The notes: generated by a model not told the origin, from the sequence alone. Counted from the stretch's first letter, positions 9,294-18,153 are shown. The stretch: DNA of 64,000 nucleotides from Pseudomonas sp. PDM05 (GCF_014851685.1 NZ_JACVAC010000014.1:62001-126000), one strand, 5' to 3'. Translations and numbers: made by a program.

Positions 9294-12001
9294 GGGGTTT
9301 TCCCTTCCTGGTCGTTGGACGTGCGGATCACCGCAGCGTATTTGGCGCGGTGGTCGGTATGCGAGGTGGGCTGGCTCAGCTCGCTGCAAGGCAGCAGGTG
9401 ATGGTTGTGCAGACCGCCATTGGCCAGCACCGCTTGCTCGGCGTTGCGATATTCACTGGGCACCGGTATCTCGTAGCTCACGCCATTGGCCATTTCGATT
9501 CGGTAGTGCTGGGTCACGACTTGATGATCGATGCGCACATGCCCGCTCTTGTCGAACACACCCTGCTCGATTGCAGCGTTGTCGGCGTAGAGGGTGTATG
9601 GCATGCCTGCCCAGCCCTTGCCGACGGTGTTGGGGGTTTGCGCTACCGTGAAGCGCAGCGGTTGCCTGTAGAGACTGCGCGGATACTCCGGGTGCGCGGC
9701 TTTCAGGCTGCCGGGGCCCAGGTAATCAAAGTTTGCCGATTTGATGTTGTGGTTACCTAGGGTGCCGGACTCGATGCAACTTGGATCAAGGGTGATGTAA
9801 CTACCACCTGCATTCAGGCTGATTTTCTTTTTCGCAACGATGCGGATTTCATCTTCAGCACTGATGATTTCCAAGCCATTGCGCGCCATCAGTTCCAACG
9901 TGTCGTTCTGTGCCTGAATACGCACAGGGCCGGCGTTGGCGATCAACTTGATCCCCAGCTTGCGCACAAACAGACTGACGCCCTGCCCCACACCGATAAA
10001 CAAGCGCTTGACCACACTGACATCCGCCTCAGCCCCGGCGTTGATCATCACGTTGCCCTGCGCAGCCAGTTGCAGGTGCTCCCCGCTGCTCAGGGCAACG
10101 CCCTGGGGAGCGCTGAGTAGAAGCACGGACGACTTGAGTCGTTCCAGGTCTTGCTTGAGTAAATTCAACTGCGCCTGCACGTCCGCCGGATCGGCATTCG
10201 CCGCCAGAGCGTCAGTGGAGAGCGCGTCCAACTGCTCACTCGCTTGCTCCAAGCGGGCCATCGCCGCGCCCATTTCAAGCTGCTGCCCCTGCGCCTTACC
10301 CTGCTCATCCGCACTGATAAACACCCCCTTCCCACCCCGGATCGCGCCCCACCCATCCGTGCGCAACTCAAACCCTTCACCGCGCTGTTGCCTGTGCGCA
10401 TCCACCAGATGCCCCAGGTTCAACTGGCTCTTGCCGCTGTGTTCCGTGCTCAGCTTGATGTGCTCCTGCCCCCGCGTGTCGTCCATGCGCAGTTTGTTAT
10501 TGGCCGGAGTGCGCAGCACGTTGCGTTTGTAGTTGCGCAGGGTCACGTGGTCGACGTGCTGGCTGTCGTGCAGGGCGTGGGCGATGTAGGGGCGGTCCGG
10601 GTCGCCTTGTTCGAAGGCGATGGCCACTTCGGTGCCGGGGATCAGTGGCAGGTGCAGGCCGTGGGTGTCGCCTGCATAGGGCCGGGCCAGGCGCAGCCAC
10701 AGGCTTTCTTCGCCAGGTTTCCAGGTGTCGCGGTCGAACAGGAAGTTGACGCGGTAGCGGCCTTCCATGTCGATGTGGCCGTAAGGGTCGTGGGCCTGGG
10801 GGCTGGTGACGCGGGCCGGGACGGTGCCGGCGATTTGCGGTTTGGCGTGTGGGGCCGGGCGAAAGCACAGGGTTTCTGAATAGGGCATCGCCTCGAAGGT
10901 GGCTTCGAAGCTGCGGTCGCGCGCGGCCTGGGTGGTCAGGCGGGTGATGACTGCACCGGCTTGGAACGCCTGGGGTGCGCCGCCGCTGATCCTGAGGACC
11001 TGGCCCGGCGCCAGGGTGGCGCTGCTGCTGAGGCCGCTCAGGCGGGTCTGCTGGTTCAGGTACTGCTCGTGGCGCAGGCGTGCGAAGAAGTAGCCACTTT
11101 CGCATGGCAGGTCTTCGTCTTGATCGAGGCGGTTGCCGAGGACGCTGTAGGGTTCGGCGTAGTGGTAGGCATCGCCGTAGGCCCCGCCGCGGCTCTGCTC
11201 GATCCCGCCGTTCAGGTGGGCGCTGGCGTCGCGGTGGTGGTAGGCGCGTACGCTGACCTGTTGCTCGACGACCTGGTGGTTCGATTGCAACGCCCATACG
11301 CCGTCCTGCCCGCTGCTGCCGAGCCCGGACTGCGGGCGGTATGGCAGTTCGACGTCGAACTGGTAACCGCGCTGGCTATCGAAAAACTCGACGACCTCTA
11401 GGCGCAGGCGTTCGTCGCTGGTGAAGCGATACCAGATGCCCACTTCGGCGAGCAGCCGGCTGATAAAGGCCAGGTCGCTTTCGCCGTATTGCATGACCTG
11501 TTCGCGCCGGGGGTAGTCGCGCTTGAGGGTGAACAGGAAGTCCTGGCCTTCGAAAGCGTGGCGGCTGCGCAGGATGTGTTCGACGATCTCGGGCACGGAT
11601 TGGTGCTGGTAGATACGCAGCTGTCGGCCACGTTCAAGCAGGGCCAGACGCGGTTGCAGGGTGATTGCATAGGTGGCCTGGTCATTGGAGCCGGACCGGC
11701 GGGCGAAGGCGGTGACGACGCCGTGCAGGGTGCGCAGGGGTTTGATCTTGGGGGGCGCCAGGCTCAGCAGCGGCAGTTTTTGTGGTGGGGCGTGCAGGCT
11801 GAAACTGGCTTGATGGCCGAGGATGGAGTCGGCGGCGAGGTCGAGGTCGGGGCTGGTGAATTCGATGCGGTACTGGAAAGGCTGGCTGAGCTGCTCTTCG
11901 CCTTCGAAGGCCAGCACATCAAGCATGGCACCGACATTGCGAACCCACAGCACGTGCCGGCTGTGATCGAAAAATGGGGTCGGTAGTACGCTGGAAGTCA
12001 T
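9290..12001 (-). CDS. vgrG: type VI secretion spike protein VgrG with C-terminal adaptor domain
   Basis: A 903-residue VgrG. The N-terminal gp27-like part begins LDVLAFEGEEQLSQPFQY and the gp5-like OB fold is near YGHIDMEGRYRVNFLFDRD. The DUF2345 beta-helix region extends to about residue 750. Beyond it residues ~776-848 form an extra beta-rich domain (MPYTLYADNA..., FDKSGHVRIDHQVV..., YRIEMANGVSYEIPV) that looks like the transthyretin-like cargo adaptor of some VgrGs. The start has AGGAG (12009-12013 on the complement) well placed. It leads a three-gene cassette with tle5 and tli5. There is no Hcp, PAAR, DUF4123 or core T6SS gene here, so the spike must use a secretion apparatus encoded elsewhere. 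Confidence 0.93.
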   Translation of the reverse strand: MTSSVLPTPFFDHSRHVLWVRNVGAMLDVLAFEGEEQLSQPFQYRIEFTSPDLDLAADSILGHQASFSLHAPPQKLPLLSLAPPKIKPLRTLHGVVTAFARRSGSNDQATYAITLQPRLALLERGRQLRIYQHQSVPEIVEHILRSRHAFEGQDFLFTLKRDYPRREQVMQYGESDLAFISRLLAEVGIWYRFTSDERLRLEVVEFFDSQRGYQFDVELPYRPQSGLGSSGQDGVWALQSNHQVVEQQVSVRAYHHRDASAHLNGGIEQSRGGAYGDAYHYAEPYSVLGNRLDQDEDLPCESGYFFARLRHEQYLNQQTRLSGLSSSATLAPGQVLRISGGAPQAFQAGAVITRLTTQAARDRSFEATFEAMPYSETLCFRPAPHAKPQIAGTVPARVTSPQAHDPYGHIDMEGRYRVNFLFDRDTWKPGEESLWLRLARPYAGDTHGLHLPLIPGTEVAIAFEQGDPDRPYIAHALHDSQHVDHVTLRNYKRNVLRTPANNKLRMDDTRGQEHIKLSTEHSGKSQLNLGHLVDAHRQQRGEGFELRTDGWGAIRGGKGVFISADEQGKAQGQQLEMGAAMARLEQASEQLDALSTDALAANADPADVQAQLNLLKQDLERLKSSVLLLSAPQGVALSSGEHLQLAAQGNVMINAGAEADVSVVKRLFIGVGQGVSLFVRKLGIKLIANAGPVRIQAQNDTLELMARNGLEIISAEDEIRIVAKKKISLNAGGSYITLDPSCIESGTLGNHNIKSANFDYLGPGSLKAAHPEYPRSLYRQPLRFTVAQTPNTVGKGWAGMPYTLYADNAAIEQGVFDKSGHVRIDHQVVTQHYRIEMANGVSYEIPVPSEYRNAEQAVLANGGLHNHHLLPCSELSQPTSHTDHRAKYAAVIRTSNDQEGKTP

Positions 12002-12076
12002 CCCTTTACTCCTGAACGCGTGAGAGTCCAGAGAGTAAAGTTTTGTTATCCCAGATTAATGTCGGAAGATTCGACT

Positions 12077-12583
12077 TTAAGAGAAGGGTGCTTCCTGATC
12101 TCCTCTTGCGCGATGCACCTCAATCACCAACCCCTCCTCCTCACTCGGCACACTGAAGTGACGGGTGATCAGGTCGAACTCGGCATCGGTTGCCGCGAAG
12201 TCATGCTCGCCCCGCGCATTTCGGGCATGCAGCCGGGCGCGGCAAGTGGCGTCATCCAGCTCGAGATAATGCAGGCAGTGCGGCACCTGGGCCGTCTGCG
12301 CCAGGCCGCGCAGCCATTCGCGGTTGGCCAGGGTGTTGGCCGGAAAATCCAGCACCACGTTGACGCCCGATTGCAGCAGGTTGACCACCAGCGGCCCCAG
12401 CACACCGCGAATACGTTGGGCGCTGCGCAGGTAATCCGCGATGGACAGGATTTCACCCGGGTACAGCTGCGCCAGCCAGTGATCTTCGCTGAGCACTAGT
12501 GCGGCATGCGCAGTGGCCAGGGTGTTGGCAAGGGTGGACTTGCCGGAGGCGATCTTACCGCAGAGCAGATGCAGGGTTGGCAT
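12077..12583 (-). CDS. P-loop kinase-like ATPase
   Basis: A 168-residue protein beginning MPTLHLLCGKIASGKST, a Walker A motif at residues ~9-17. It continues with LVLSEDHWL, matching the base/substrate loop of small-molecule kinases and zeta-toxin-like AAA proteins, and VVLDFPANT, the Walker B-like strand. RCRARLHARN supplies a lid arginine. The length suits a stand-alone small-molecule kinase. The upstream in-frame extension to 12769 runs into the neighbouring gene and is rejected. It sits 75 bases from vgrG and 59 bases downstream of the UV endonuclease gene, and could share its transcript. The substrate is unknown. Confidence 0.75.
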   Translation of the reverse strand: MPTLHLLCGKIASGKSTLANTLATAHAALVLSEDHWLAQLYPGEILSIADYLRSAQRIRGVLGPLVVNLLQSGVNVVLDFPANTLANREWLRGLAQTAQVPHCLHYLELDDATCRARLHARNARGEHDFAATDAEFDLITRHFSVPSEEEGLVIEVHRARGDQEAPFS

Positions 12584-12642
12584 GGGGACGTTTCCTTGTG
12601 TCGGTTTGCCCAGCATGCCCGGCATCAGCGATACCCCGCAAC

Positions 12643-13671
12643 TCAGGTGGTATGCCGCTGCCAATGTTCGTAGAACGCCAGGGACGCAACGTTCTTGTCC
12701 TTGGCTTCGAGCATGATGTCGAAACGGTCGAGAAACTGCAGCGCGTAGTCGTTGGTCCAGCGGTTCCACATCTGCGCGCTGTGGCCGTACAGGTCGCGCT
12801 TGGACACCACCTGCATCAGCGCATCCATCTCCAGCTTGTGTTCGGCGTCGAAGCCCAGCTCCTGCAGGCTCTCCTGGGGCTGGGAGTAGTGCATGGTCGG
12901 GCGCACACCGCGCCAGCTGTCGATGACGCGAGCCACCCGTTCCGAGTGGGGATCGATGTACTCATTCTCGTTGATCCAGCAGTGATGAATATCCAGCACC
13001 ACCGGCGCCAGGTCGGCGACTTGCAGGCAGTGATCCAGCCCGTAGGTTTTCTCGTCGTTCTCGAAGGTGATGCAGTTGCGCGCCACTTGCGACAAGCGCG
13101 TCCAGACGGCGCGGGTGCCTTCCACCCCAAGGCGGCCGGCGATGTGCACGTTGCACTTGAGGTCCTGGAACTGTCGACCGTAGCCCATCATGCGGATCAT
13201 ATCGGCGTGGTATTCAAATTCGGCCAGGCTGTTTTCCACCACGCCGGGATTCTCCGAGCCCAGCACGCAGTATTGGCCGGGATGGAAAGACAGGCGGATG
13301 TCCGACGCCCGTGCCAGCTCGCCGATGGCGGCAAACCCCTCGACCAGTTGGTGTTCGATGGCCGGGTCCTTGTACACCGCCGCCACCTTGGGGTGACTGT
13401 AGAACGGCAACAGGTCGCTGCTCAGACGCAGCATGCGCAAGGTCGGCGGCAGCCCGGCGACGTAAGTGAGCAGGCGCAATTGCGCGGCAAGGTTATGGGT
13501 GACCACTTCGACCAGCTTGGCGCGGGCCTCCTGCGGTGTCACACCGTCCATCCAGCGCAAGGTGGTGGTACGCGGGTTGAACGGGCCTTCGATCAGCTTC
13601 ATGGCACTGGCCGAGAGCAACCGTTCAGGGTGCTTGTATTGGCATGCGAAGCCGATGCGGGGATGGGTCAT
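12643..13671 (-). CDS. uvsE: UV damage endonuclease UvsE/UvdE
   Basis: A 342-residue TIM-barrel protein of the UvdE family, which nicks DNA 5' of UV photoproducts. The start MTHPRIGFACQY matches the family's first strand. Metal-binding landmarks are visible: LSFHPGQYCVLGS, FEYHADMIRMMG, ITFENDEKTYG, VLDIHHCWINENEYIDPH and TMHYSQPQE. The extra upstream codons to 13770 run into the divergent MarR promoter and are left out. It is transcribed away from the MarR-GNAT gene across about 150 bases and is followed by the P-loop kinase gene. No LexA box was noticed by eye. Confidence 0.88.
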   Translation of the reverse strand: MTHPRIGFACQYKHPERLLSASAMKLIEGPFNPRTTTLRWMDGVTPQEARAKLVEVVTHNLAAQLRLLTYVAGLPPTLRMLRLSSDLLPFYSHPKVAAVYKDPAIEHQLVEGFAAIGELARASDIRLSFHPGQYCVLGSENPGVVENSLAEFEYHADMIRMMGYGRQFQDLKCNVHIAGRLGVEGTRAVWTRLSQVARNCITFENDEKTYGLDHCLQVADLAPVVLDIHHCWINENEYIDPHSERVARVIDSWRGVRPTMHYSQPQESLQELGFDAEHKLEMDALMQVVSKRDLYGHSAQMWNRWTNDYALQFLDRFDIMLEAKDKNVASLAFYEHWQRHTT

Positions 13672-13763
13672 GGGAATGCCTGGCGGAAATTGAGGGCGGG
13701 ATGATACGGGGTTAGGCGCTGGTCTACGCAGGAGGTTCAGTAGATTTTGCGCGAGCAAAGGGT

Positions 13764-13806
13764 TTGACATATTTGCTCAAGGCAACAATATAATTGCCAA
13801 AGGCAA
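13764..13806 (+). promoter_or_regulatory. promoter with overlapping inverted-repeat operator of the MarR-GNAT gene
   Basis: A perfect TTGACA lies at 13764-13769 and a perfect TATAAT at 13789-13794, with a long 19-base spacer. The -10 box sits inside the inverted repeat GGCAA (13781-13785) / TTGCC (13794-13798), and another GGCAA follows at 13802-13806. MarR proteins typically bind such dyads, so this reads as an autorepression site. Confidence 0.7.
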
Positions 13807-13822
13807 CCATCTGGACACCATC

Positions 13823-14743
13823 ATGTCTATCTCCCCCCTGGTCGAACGCGCCGGCATCATCCGTGGCTTCAACCGCTTCTACACGCACCAGATTGGTGTG
13901 CTGCAGGAGCATCTGCTGCAAAGCGAGTTTTCACTCACCGAAATCCGCGTGATGTATGAGTTGTCGTCCCGAGGCGACCTGACCAGCGCCGACCTGTGCC
14001 AGATGCTCAGCCTGGATGCGGGTTACCTGAGCCGGCTGATCAGTGGGCTGGAAAAGAAAGGCCTGATCCAGAAAGTCCGCTCTGTCACCGATGCCCGCGC
14101 GGTGCAACTGCACCTCAGCGACCTCGGTCGCAGCGTGTTGACGCCATTGGAACAACAGACCCAGGACGAAGTGATCGCCCTGCTCCAGGCCCTGCCTGAA
14201 CGGCAACAGCAGCAACTGACAGGCGCGATGAAACGCATTCAGGCCCTGCTGCAAGGCACCGCGCCGAGCTACCTGCTGCGCGACCCGCAACCCGGCGACA
14301 TGGGGCTGGTGGTGCAACAACAATCGGCACTGTATGCCCGCGAGTACGGCTGGAATTGGGAGTTCGAGGCGCTGGTGGCGGAGATTGTCGCCAAATACTT
14401 GAGGAACCTTGACCGCAGCTGCGAGCGCTGCTGGATCGCGGAAAAAGACGGCGAAGTGGTGGGTTCGGTGTTCGTGGTGCGCCATGACGACAACACCGCC
14501 AAACTGCGCATGCTCTATGTGGACGCCAGTGCGCGCGGCATGGGGATTGGCCAGCGCCTGGTGGATGAGTGCCTGCGTTTTGCCCGGCAGGCCGGCTACA
14601 AAAGCATGCTGCTGTGGACCGTGAACATCCTCACCGATGCCCGCAAGCTCTATCAGAAAGCCGGCTTCGAGTTGGTCGAGGAAGAACCCACCGAGAGTTT
14701 CGGCAAATCGTTGATCAGCGAAACCTGGACCCGTGAGCTGTAA
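13823..14743 (+). CDS. MarR regulator fused to GNAT acetyltransferase
   Basis: A 306-residue two-domain protein. Residues ~1-145 are a MarR winged helix: LTSADLCQMLSLDAGYLSRL is the recognition region and VRSVTDARAVQLHLSDLG is the wing. Residues ~155-306 are a GNAT domain with LYVDASARGMGIGQRLVDE, containing the acetyl-CoA loop R-G-M-G-I-G, and a C-terminal ARKLYQKAGFELVEEE. Such fusions are known in proteobacteria, where the acetyltransferase may modify a small molecule that the MarR half also senses; the substrate here is unknown. It is expressed from its own strong-looking promoter and diverges from uvsE. Confidence 0.9.
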   Translation: MSISPLVERAGIIRGFNRFYTHQIGVLQEHLLQSEFSLTEIRVMYELSSRGDLTSADLCQMLSLDAGYLSRLISGLEKKGLIQKVRSVTDARAVQLHLSDLGRSVLTPLEQQTQDEVIALLQALPERQQQQLTGAMKRIQALLQGTAPSYLLRDPQPGDMGLVVQQQSALYAREYGWNWEFEALVAEIVAKYLRNLDRSCERCWIAEKDGEVVGSVFVVRHDDNTAKLRMLYVDASARGMGIGQRLVDECLRFARQAGYKSMLLWTVNILTDARKLYQKAGFELVEEEPTESFGKSLISETWTREL

Positions 14744-14746
14744 AGC

Positions 14747-14774
14747 CTTCCCGCGCCGCCACCAGCGCGGGAAG
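14747..14774. terminator. hairpin between convergent genes
   Basis: CTTCCCGCGC (14747-14756) and GCGCGGGAAG (14765-14774) form a perfect 10-bp stem with an 8-base loop between the MarR-GNAT and MFS stops. There is no T run, so termination would need help. Confidence 0.45.
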
Positions 14775-14781
14775 TCGTCAC

Positions 14782-16185
14782 TTAAAGGTCGGTGATTTCC
14801 TTGTGGCGTGGTACCAGCGTCTTCATCACACTCCAAGCCACCAGGTACGCCAGCGCACAGATCGCGAACATGATCATGTAGCCGGTGTGAATATCGTTGA
14901 TCGACTTGTAGTAGTCGAACACCCAGCCGCCGACCTTGGTCATCACCACACCGCCCAGGCCGCCGGCCATGCCGCCGATACCGACCACCGAGGCCACGGT
15001 TTTCTGCGGGAACATGTCGGACACGGTGGTGAAGATGTTGCAGGACCACGCCTGGTGCGCTGACGCACCCACGCCGATCAGCAATACCGGCACCCAGAAG
15101 CTGATATAGCCCAACGGCTGTGCCAGCAACACCACCAACGGGAACAGCGCGATCACCAGCATGGCTTTCATGCGCCCGTCATACGGCGCGTCGCCGCGTG
15201 CCATGAAGTAGCTTGGGAACCAGCCGCCGCCGATGCTGCCGACCATGGTCATGCTGTAGAGCACGGCCAGCGGCATCACGATGTCAGCGCCTTTCATGCC
15301 GTATTGCGCCGACAGATAAGTCGGCAGCCAGAACAGGAAGAACCACCACACGCCGTCAGTCATGAACTTGCCAAAGGCAAACGCCCAGGTCTGGCGGTAG
15401 GTGAGCAGTTTGAACCACGAGACTTTTTTCTCTACCGCACCCGCTGGCGCCGGGTTGAAGGGCTGCACGGTCTGGTCGCTGCGGATATACGCCAGTTCTG
15501 CGGCCGACAGGCGCTTTTGCTGCTCGGGCGGCTGGTAGAAGGCGATCCACACCGCTACCCACACAAAACCCAACGCACCGATCACGATAAAGGCCGCCTC
15601 CCAGCCCCACAGCCCCGCGATCAGCGGCACGCAGATCGGCGCCAGGATCGCGCCGACGTTGGCCCCGGAGTTGAAAATGCCAGTGGCAAATGAGCGCTCT
15701 TTCTTCGGGAAGTACTCGGCGGTGGCCTTGATCGCAATCGGGAAGTTACCCGCCTCGCCAACCGCCAGCACCGCGCGGGACAACATGAAACCGGCAATCG
15801 ACACCGGGATCACCGCCAGGCCAATCGCGCCACTGACCGCAGCGATGCCCTCGCCCATCGGCACGGCAAACGCATGCATGATCGCGCCGGTAGACCAGAT
15901 GCCAATCGCGACGATATAAGCGGCCTTGGTGCCGATCTTGTCGACAAAACGCCCGGCGAACAGCATTGAGATGGCGTAGACAAACTGGAACACCGCCGCA
16001 ATGTTCGCGTAGTCGGTGTTGCTCCAGCCAAATTGCGTAGACAGCTGTGGCGCCAGGAGGCTGAGCACCTGGCGGTCGAGGTAGTTGACGGTGGTGGCGA
16101 AGAACAGCATCGCGCAGATGGTCCAGCGATAGCTGCCTACCGCTTGGCCAACGCGCTGGGCGTTGATGGGCTCGTTCAAATTCAT
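14782..16185 (-). CDS. MFS transporter, hexuronate/sugar-acid (ACS/ExuT) type
   Basis: A 467-residue major facilitator protein with twelve membrane segments. The N-terminal signature FFATTVNYLDRQVLSLLAPQL and AVGEAGNFPIAIKATAEYFPKKER are typical of the anion:cation symporter family that includes ExuT and the glucarate/galactarate carriers, so a hexuronate or aldarate substrate is likely. It is monocistronic and no sugar-acid catabolic genes are adjacent. Its promoter region holds a dyad around 16225-16246 that shares a 13-mer with a site at 33934. Upstream spacing leaves about 280 bases to proP. Confidence 0.85.
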   Translation of the reverse strand: MNLNEPINAQRVGQAVGSYRWTICAMLFFATTVNYLDRQVLSLLAPQLSTQFGWSNTDYANIAAVFQFVYAISMLFAGRFVDKIGTKAAYIVAIGIWSTGAIMHAFAVPMGEGIAAVSGAIGLAVIPVSIAGFMLSRAVLAVGEAGNFPIAIKATAEYFPKKERSFATGIFNSGANVGAILAPICVPLIAGLWGWEAAFIVIGALGFVWVAVWIAFYQPPEQQKRLSAAELAYIRSDQTVQPFNPAPAGAVEKKVSWFKLLTYRQTWAFAFGKFMTDGVWWFFLFWLPTYLSAQYGMKGADIVMPLAVLYSMTMVGSIGGGWFPSYFMARGDAPYDGRMKAMLVIALFPLVVLLAQPLGYISFWVPVLLIGVGASAHQAWSCNIFTTVSDMFPQKTVASVVGIGGMAGGLGGVVMTKVGGWVFDYYKSINDIHTGYMIMFAICALAYLVAWSVMKTLVPRHKEITDL

Positions 16186-16224
16186 GGCATCACTTTTTTA
16201 TTTTTGTTAGGTAGGACATACGTA

Positions 16225-16246
16225 ACGTCATATGTCGTCGTACAAC
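16225..16246 (-). promoter_or_regulatory. putative operator of the hexuronate-type MFS gene
   Basis: An imperfect dyad centred on CATATG reads ACGTCATATGTCGT at 16225-16238. The overlapping 13-mer GTCGTCGTACAAC at 16234-16246 occurs in inverted form upstream of the SnoaL-like gene at 33934-33946. It lies 40-60 bases before the start codon, where a GntR- or LacI-type regulator could act. The cognate regulator is not encoded next door. Confidence 0.4.
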
Positions 16247-16417
16247 TGTGACTTTTATAGCGGGCGATCTAGGGGCTGTCAATCTGAAACACTACGCCAA
16301 ACCAAAACAAGTCGTAGGACAACATCCCCCCGATCACGACAAAAACGCAGGCCTCAGCAAAAAAACGCAATTAGTGGTGAATTATTTCGTATCCGCCTGT
16401 ATCTGACCTTTCAGAGC

Positions 16418-16467
16418 GGTGCCATCGCCACGATGGCACCTCCCCTGTTCAGATTTAGAGTGGTGCC
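16418..16467 (+). promoter_or_regulatory. proP leader with competing hairpins
   Basis: GGTGCCATCG (16418-16427) and CGATGGCACC (16431-16440) form a perfect 10-bp stem with a 3-base loop, 28 bases before the proP ATG. The same GGCACC (16435-16440) can instead pair with a second GGTGCC at 16462-16467, immediately before the ATG at 16469. The two pairings exclude each other, so the element could control translation. The remaining bases from 16247 to 16417 show nothing I can name. Confidence 0.45.
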
Positions 16468-16468
16468 C

Positions 16469-17971
16469 ATGAAATCTCGCAAGAAAAGCGTCAGCCCCAT
16501 CGGGTTGAAAGACATCACCATTGTCGACGACACCAAGATGCGCAAGGCGATCACCGCCGCCGCACTGGGCAATGCCATGGAGTGGTTCGACTTTGGCGTC
16601 TACGGGTTTGTCGCCTATGTACTCGGCAAAGTGTTCTTCCCCGACGCGTCCCCCAGCGTGCAGATGATTGCCGCACTGGGCACCTTCTCCGTGCCGTTTC
16701 TGATCCGCCCCCTGGGTGGCCTGTTCTTTGGTGCACTGGGCGATAAATACGGGCGGCAAAAAGTCCTCGCCGCGACCATCGTGATCATGTCCCTGAGCAC
16801 CTTTGCCATCGGTCTGATCCCCGGATACGCCTCGATTGGCATCTGGGCACCGATCCTGTTGCTGCTGTGCAAAATGGCCCAGGGCTTTTCCGTGGGCGGT
16901 GAGTACACCGGCGCCTCGATCTTCGTCGCCGAGTACGCGCCGGACCGCAAGCGCGGCTTCCTCGGCAGTTGGCTGGACTTCGGCTCCATCGCCGGTTTCG
17001 TGCTGGGTGCGGGCGTCGTGGTGTTGATTTCCAGCGTATTGGGCGAGGCCGATTTCGAATCATGGGGCTGGCGCCTGCCGTTCTTCCTTGCCCTGCCCCT
17101 GGGCATCATCGGCCTTTACCTGCGCCACGCCCTGGAAGAAACCCCGGCGTTCCAGCAGCACATGGACAAGCTCGAACAAGGCGACCGCGAAGGCTTGAGC
17201 CACGGCCCCAAGGTCTCCTTCAAGGAAGTCGCGACCAAGCACTGGCGCAGCCTGCTGACCTGCATCGGTATCGTCGCGGCAACCAACGTGACCTACTACA
17301 TGCTGCTCACGTACATGCCGAGCTACCTGTCCCACAACCTGCACTACAAAGAAAACAGCGGTGTGCTGATCATCATCGCGATCATGGTCGGCATGCTGTT
17401 CGTGCAGCCATTCATTGGTTTTGTCAGCGACAAGATCGGCCGCAAGCCCTTCATCATTGCCGGCAGCATCGGCTTGTTGGTGCTGTCGATCCCGGCGTTC
17501 ATGCTGATCACCAGCGGCAAGATCGGCCTGATCTTCGCCGGCTTGCTGATCCTCGCGGTGGTGCTTAACTTCTTCATCGGTGTGATGGCATCGACGCTGC
17601 CCGCGATGTTTCCCACCCACCTGCGCTACAGCGCGCTGGCCAGCGCCTTCAATGTCTCGGTGTTGATCGCCGGTCTTACCCCGACGGCCGTGGCCTGGCT
17701 GGTGGAAAGCACCAACGACCTGTACATGCCCGCCTACTACCTGATGGTGTTCGCGGTGGTCGGCCTGATCACCGGCCTGACCATGAAGGAAACCGCCAAC
17801 AAACCCCTGCGCGGCGCGGCACCGGCGGCGTCGGACATGGAAGAGGCCAAGGAGTTGTTGCAGGAACATCACGACAATATCGAGCAGAAGATCGAAGACA
17901 TCGACGCCGAGATTGCCGAGTTGGAAGCCAAACGCAAAAACTTGGTGCAGCAGCATCCGCGCATAAATTGA
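16469..17971 (+). CDS. proP: proline/glycine betaine:H+ symporter ProP
   Basis: A 500-residue MFS osmoprotectant carrier, the same length as E. coli ProP. The family signature is clear: AAALGNAMEWFDFGVYGFVAY, then IRPLGGLFFGALGDKYGRQK, and a central FSVGGEYTGASIFVAEYAPDR spread over ~20 residues. After the last membrane helix there is a charged C-terminal tail (EEAKELLQEHHDNIEQ, then IDAEIAELEAKRKNLVQQ) with heptad spacing. This is the coiled coil that tunes the osmolality response in E. coli ProP. ATG 16469 gives MKSRKKSVSP. Longer in-frame starts upstream lie in the leader hairpin region. It is transcribed alone. Confidence 0.92.
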   Translation: MKSRKKSVSPIGLKDITIVDDTKMRKAITAAALGNAMEWFDFGVYGFVAYVLGKVFFPDASPSVQMIAALGTFSVPFLIRPLGGLFFGALGDKYGRQKVLAATIVIMSLSTFAIGLIPGYASIGIWAPILLLLCKMAQGFSVGGEYTGASIFVAEYAPDRKRGFLGSWLDFGSIAGFVLGAGVVVLISSVLGEADFESWGWRLPFFLALPLGIIGLYLRHALEETPAFQQHMDKLEQGDREGLSHGPKVSFKEVATKHWRSLLTCIGIVAATNVTYYMLLTYMPSYLSHNLHYKENSGVLIIIAIMVGMLFVQPFIGFVSDKIGRKPFIIAGSIGLLVLSIPAFMLITSGKIGLIFAGLLILAVVLNFFIGVMASTLPAMFPTHLRYSALASAFNVSVLIAGLTPTAVAWLVESTNDLYMPAYYLMVFAVVGLITGLTMKETANKPLRGAAPAASDMEEAKELLQEHHDNIEQKIEDIDAEIAELEAKRKNLVQQHPRIN

Positions 17972-17992
17972 AGCAAGTCTGCGCCGCCAATA

Positions 17993-18046
17993 GCCTTGCC
18001 ATGTTATCCGACGTGGCAAGGCTGGGCCGAGCAGAGGCCTGCTTTT
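17993..18046 (+). terminator. two hairpins after proP
   Basis: GCCTTGCCA (17993-18001) pairs with TGGCAAGGC (18014-18022). A smaller AGCAG (18030-18034) / CTGCT (18039-18043) stem then runs into TTTT. The second has the better terminator form. Confidence 0.45.
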
Positions 18047-18153
18047 ATCCATCTGATGACTGAAGCGTGTTTAGCCTTCCCCCCTCATTATTTCGCCAAG
18101 GGCGCCGATAGCCTGTCATCGAACTGACTTGCAGAAGTGTCCTGCGGGAAATA

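Noticed and set aside
17060..18052. Antisense frame over proP and its downstream hairpins
   Set aside because: Low-complexity His/Gln/Asp translation opposite a clear transporter.
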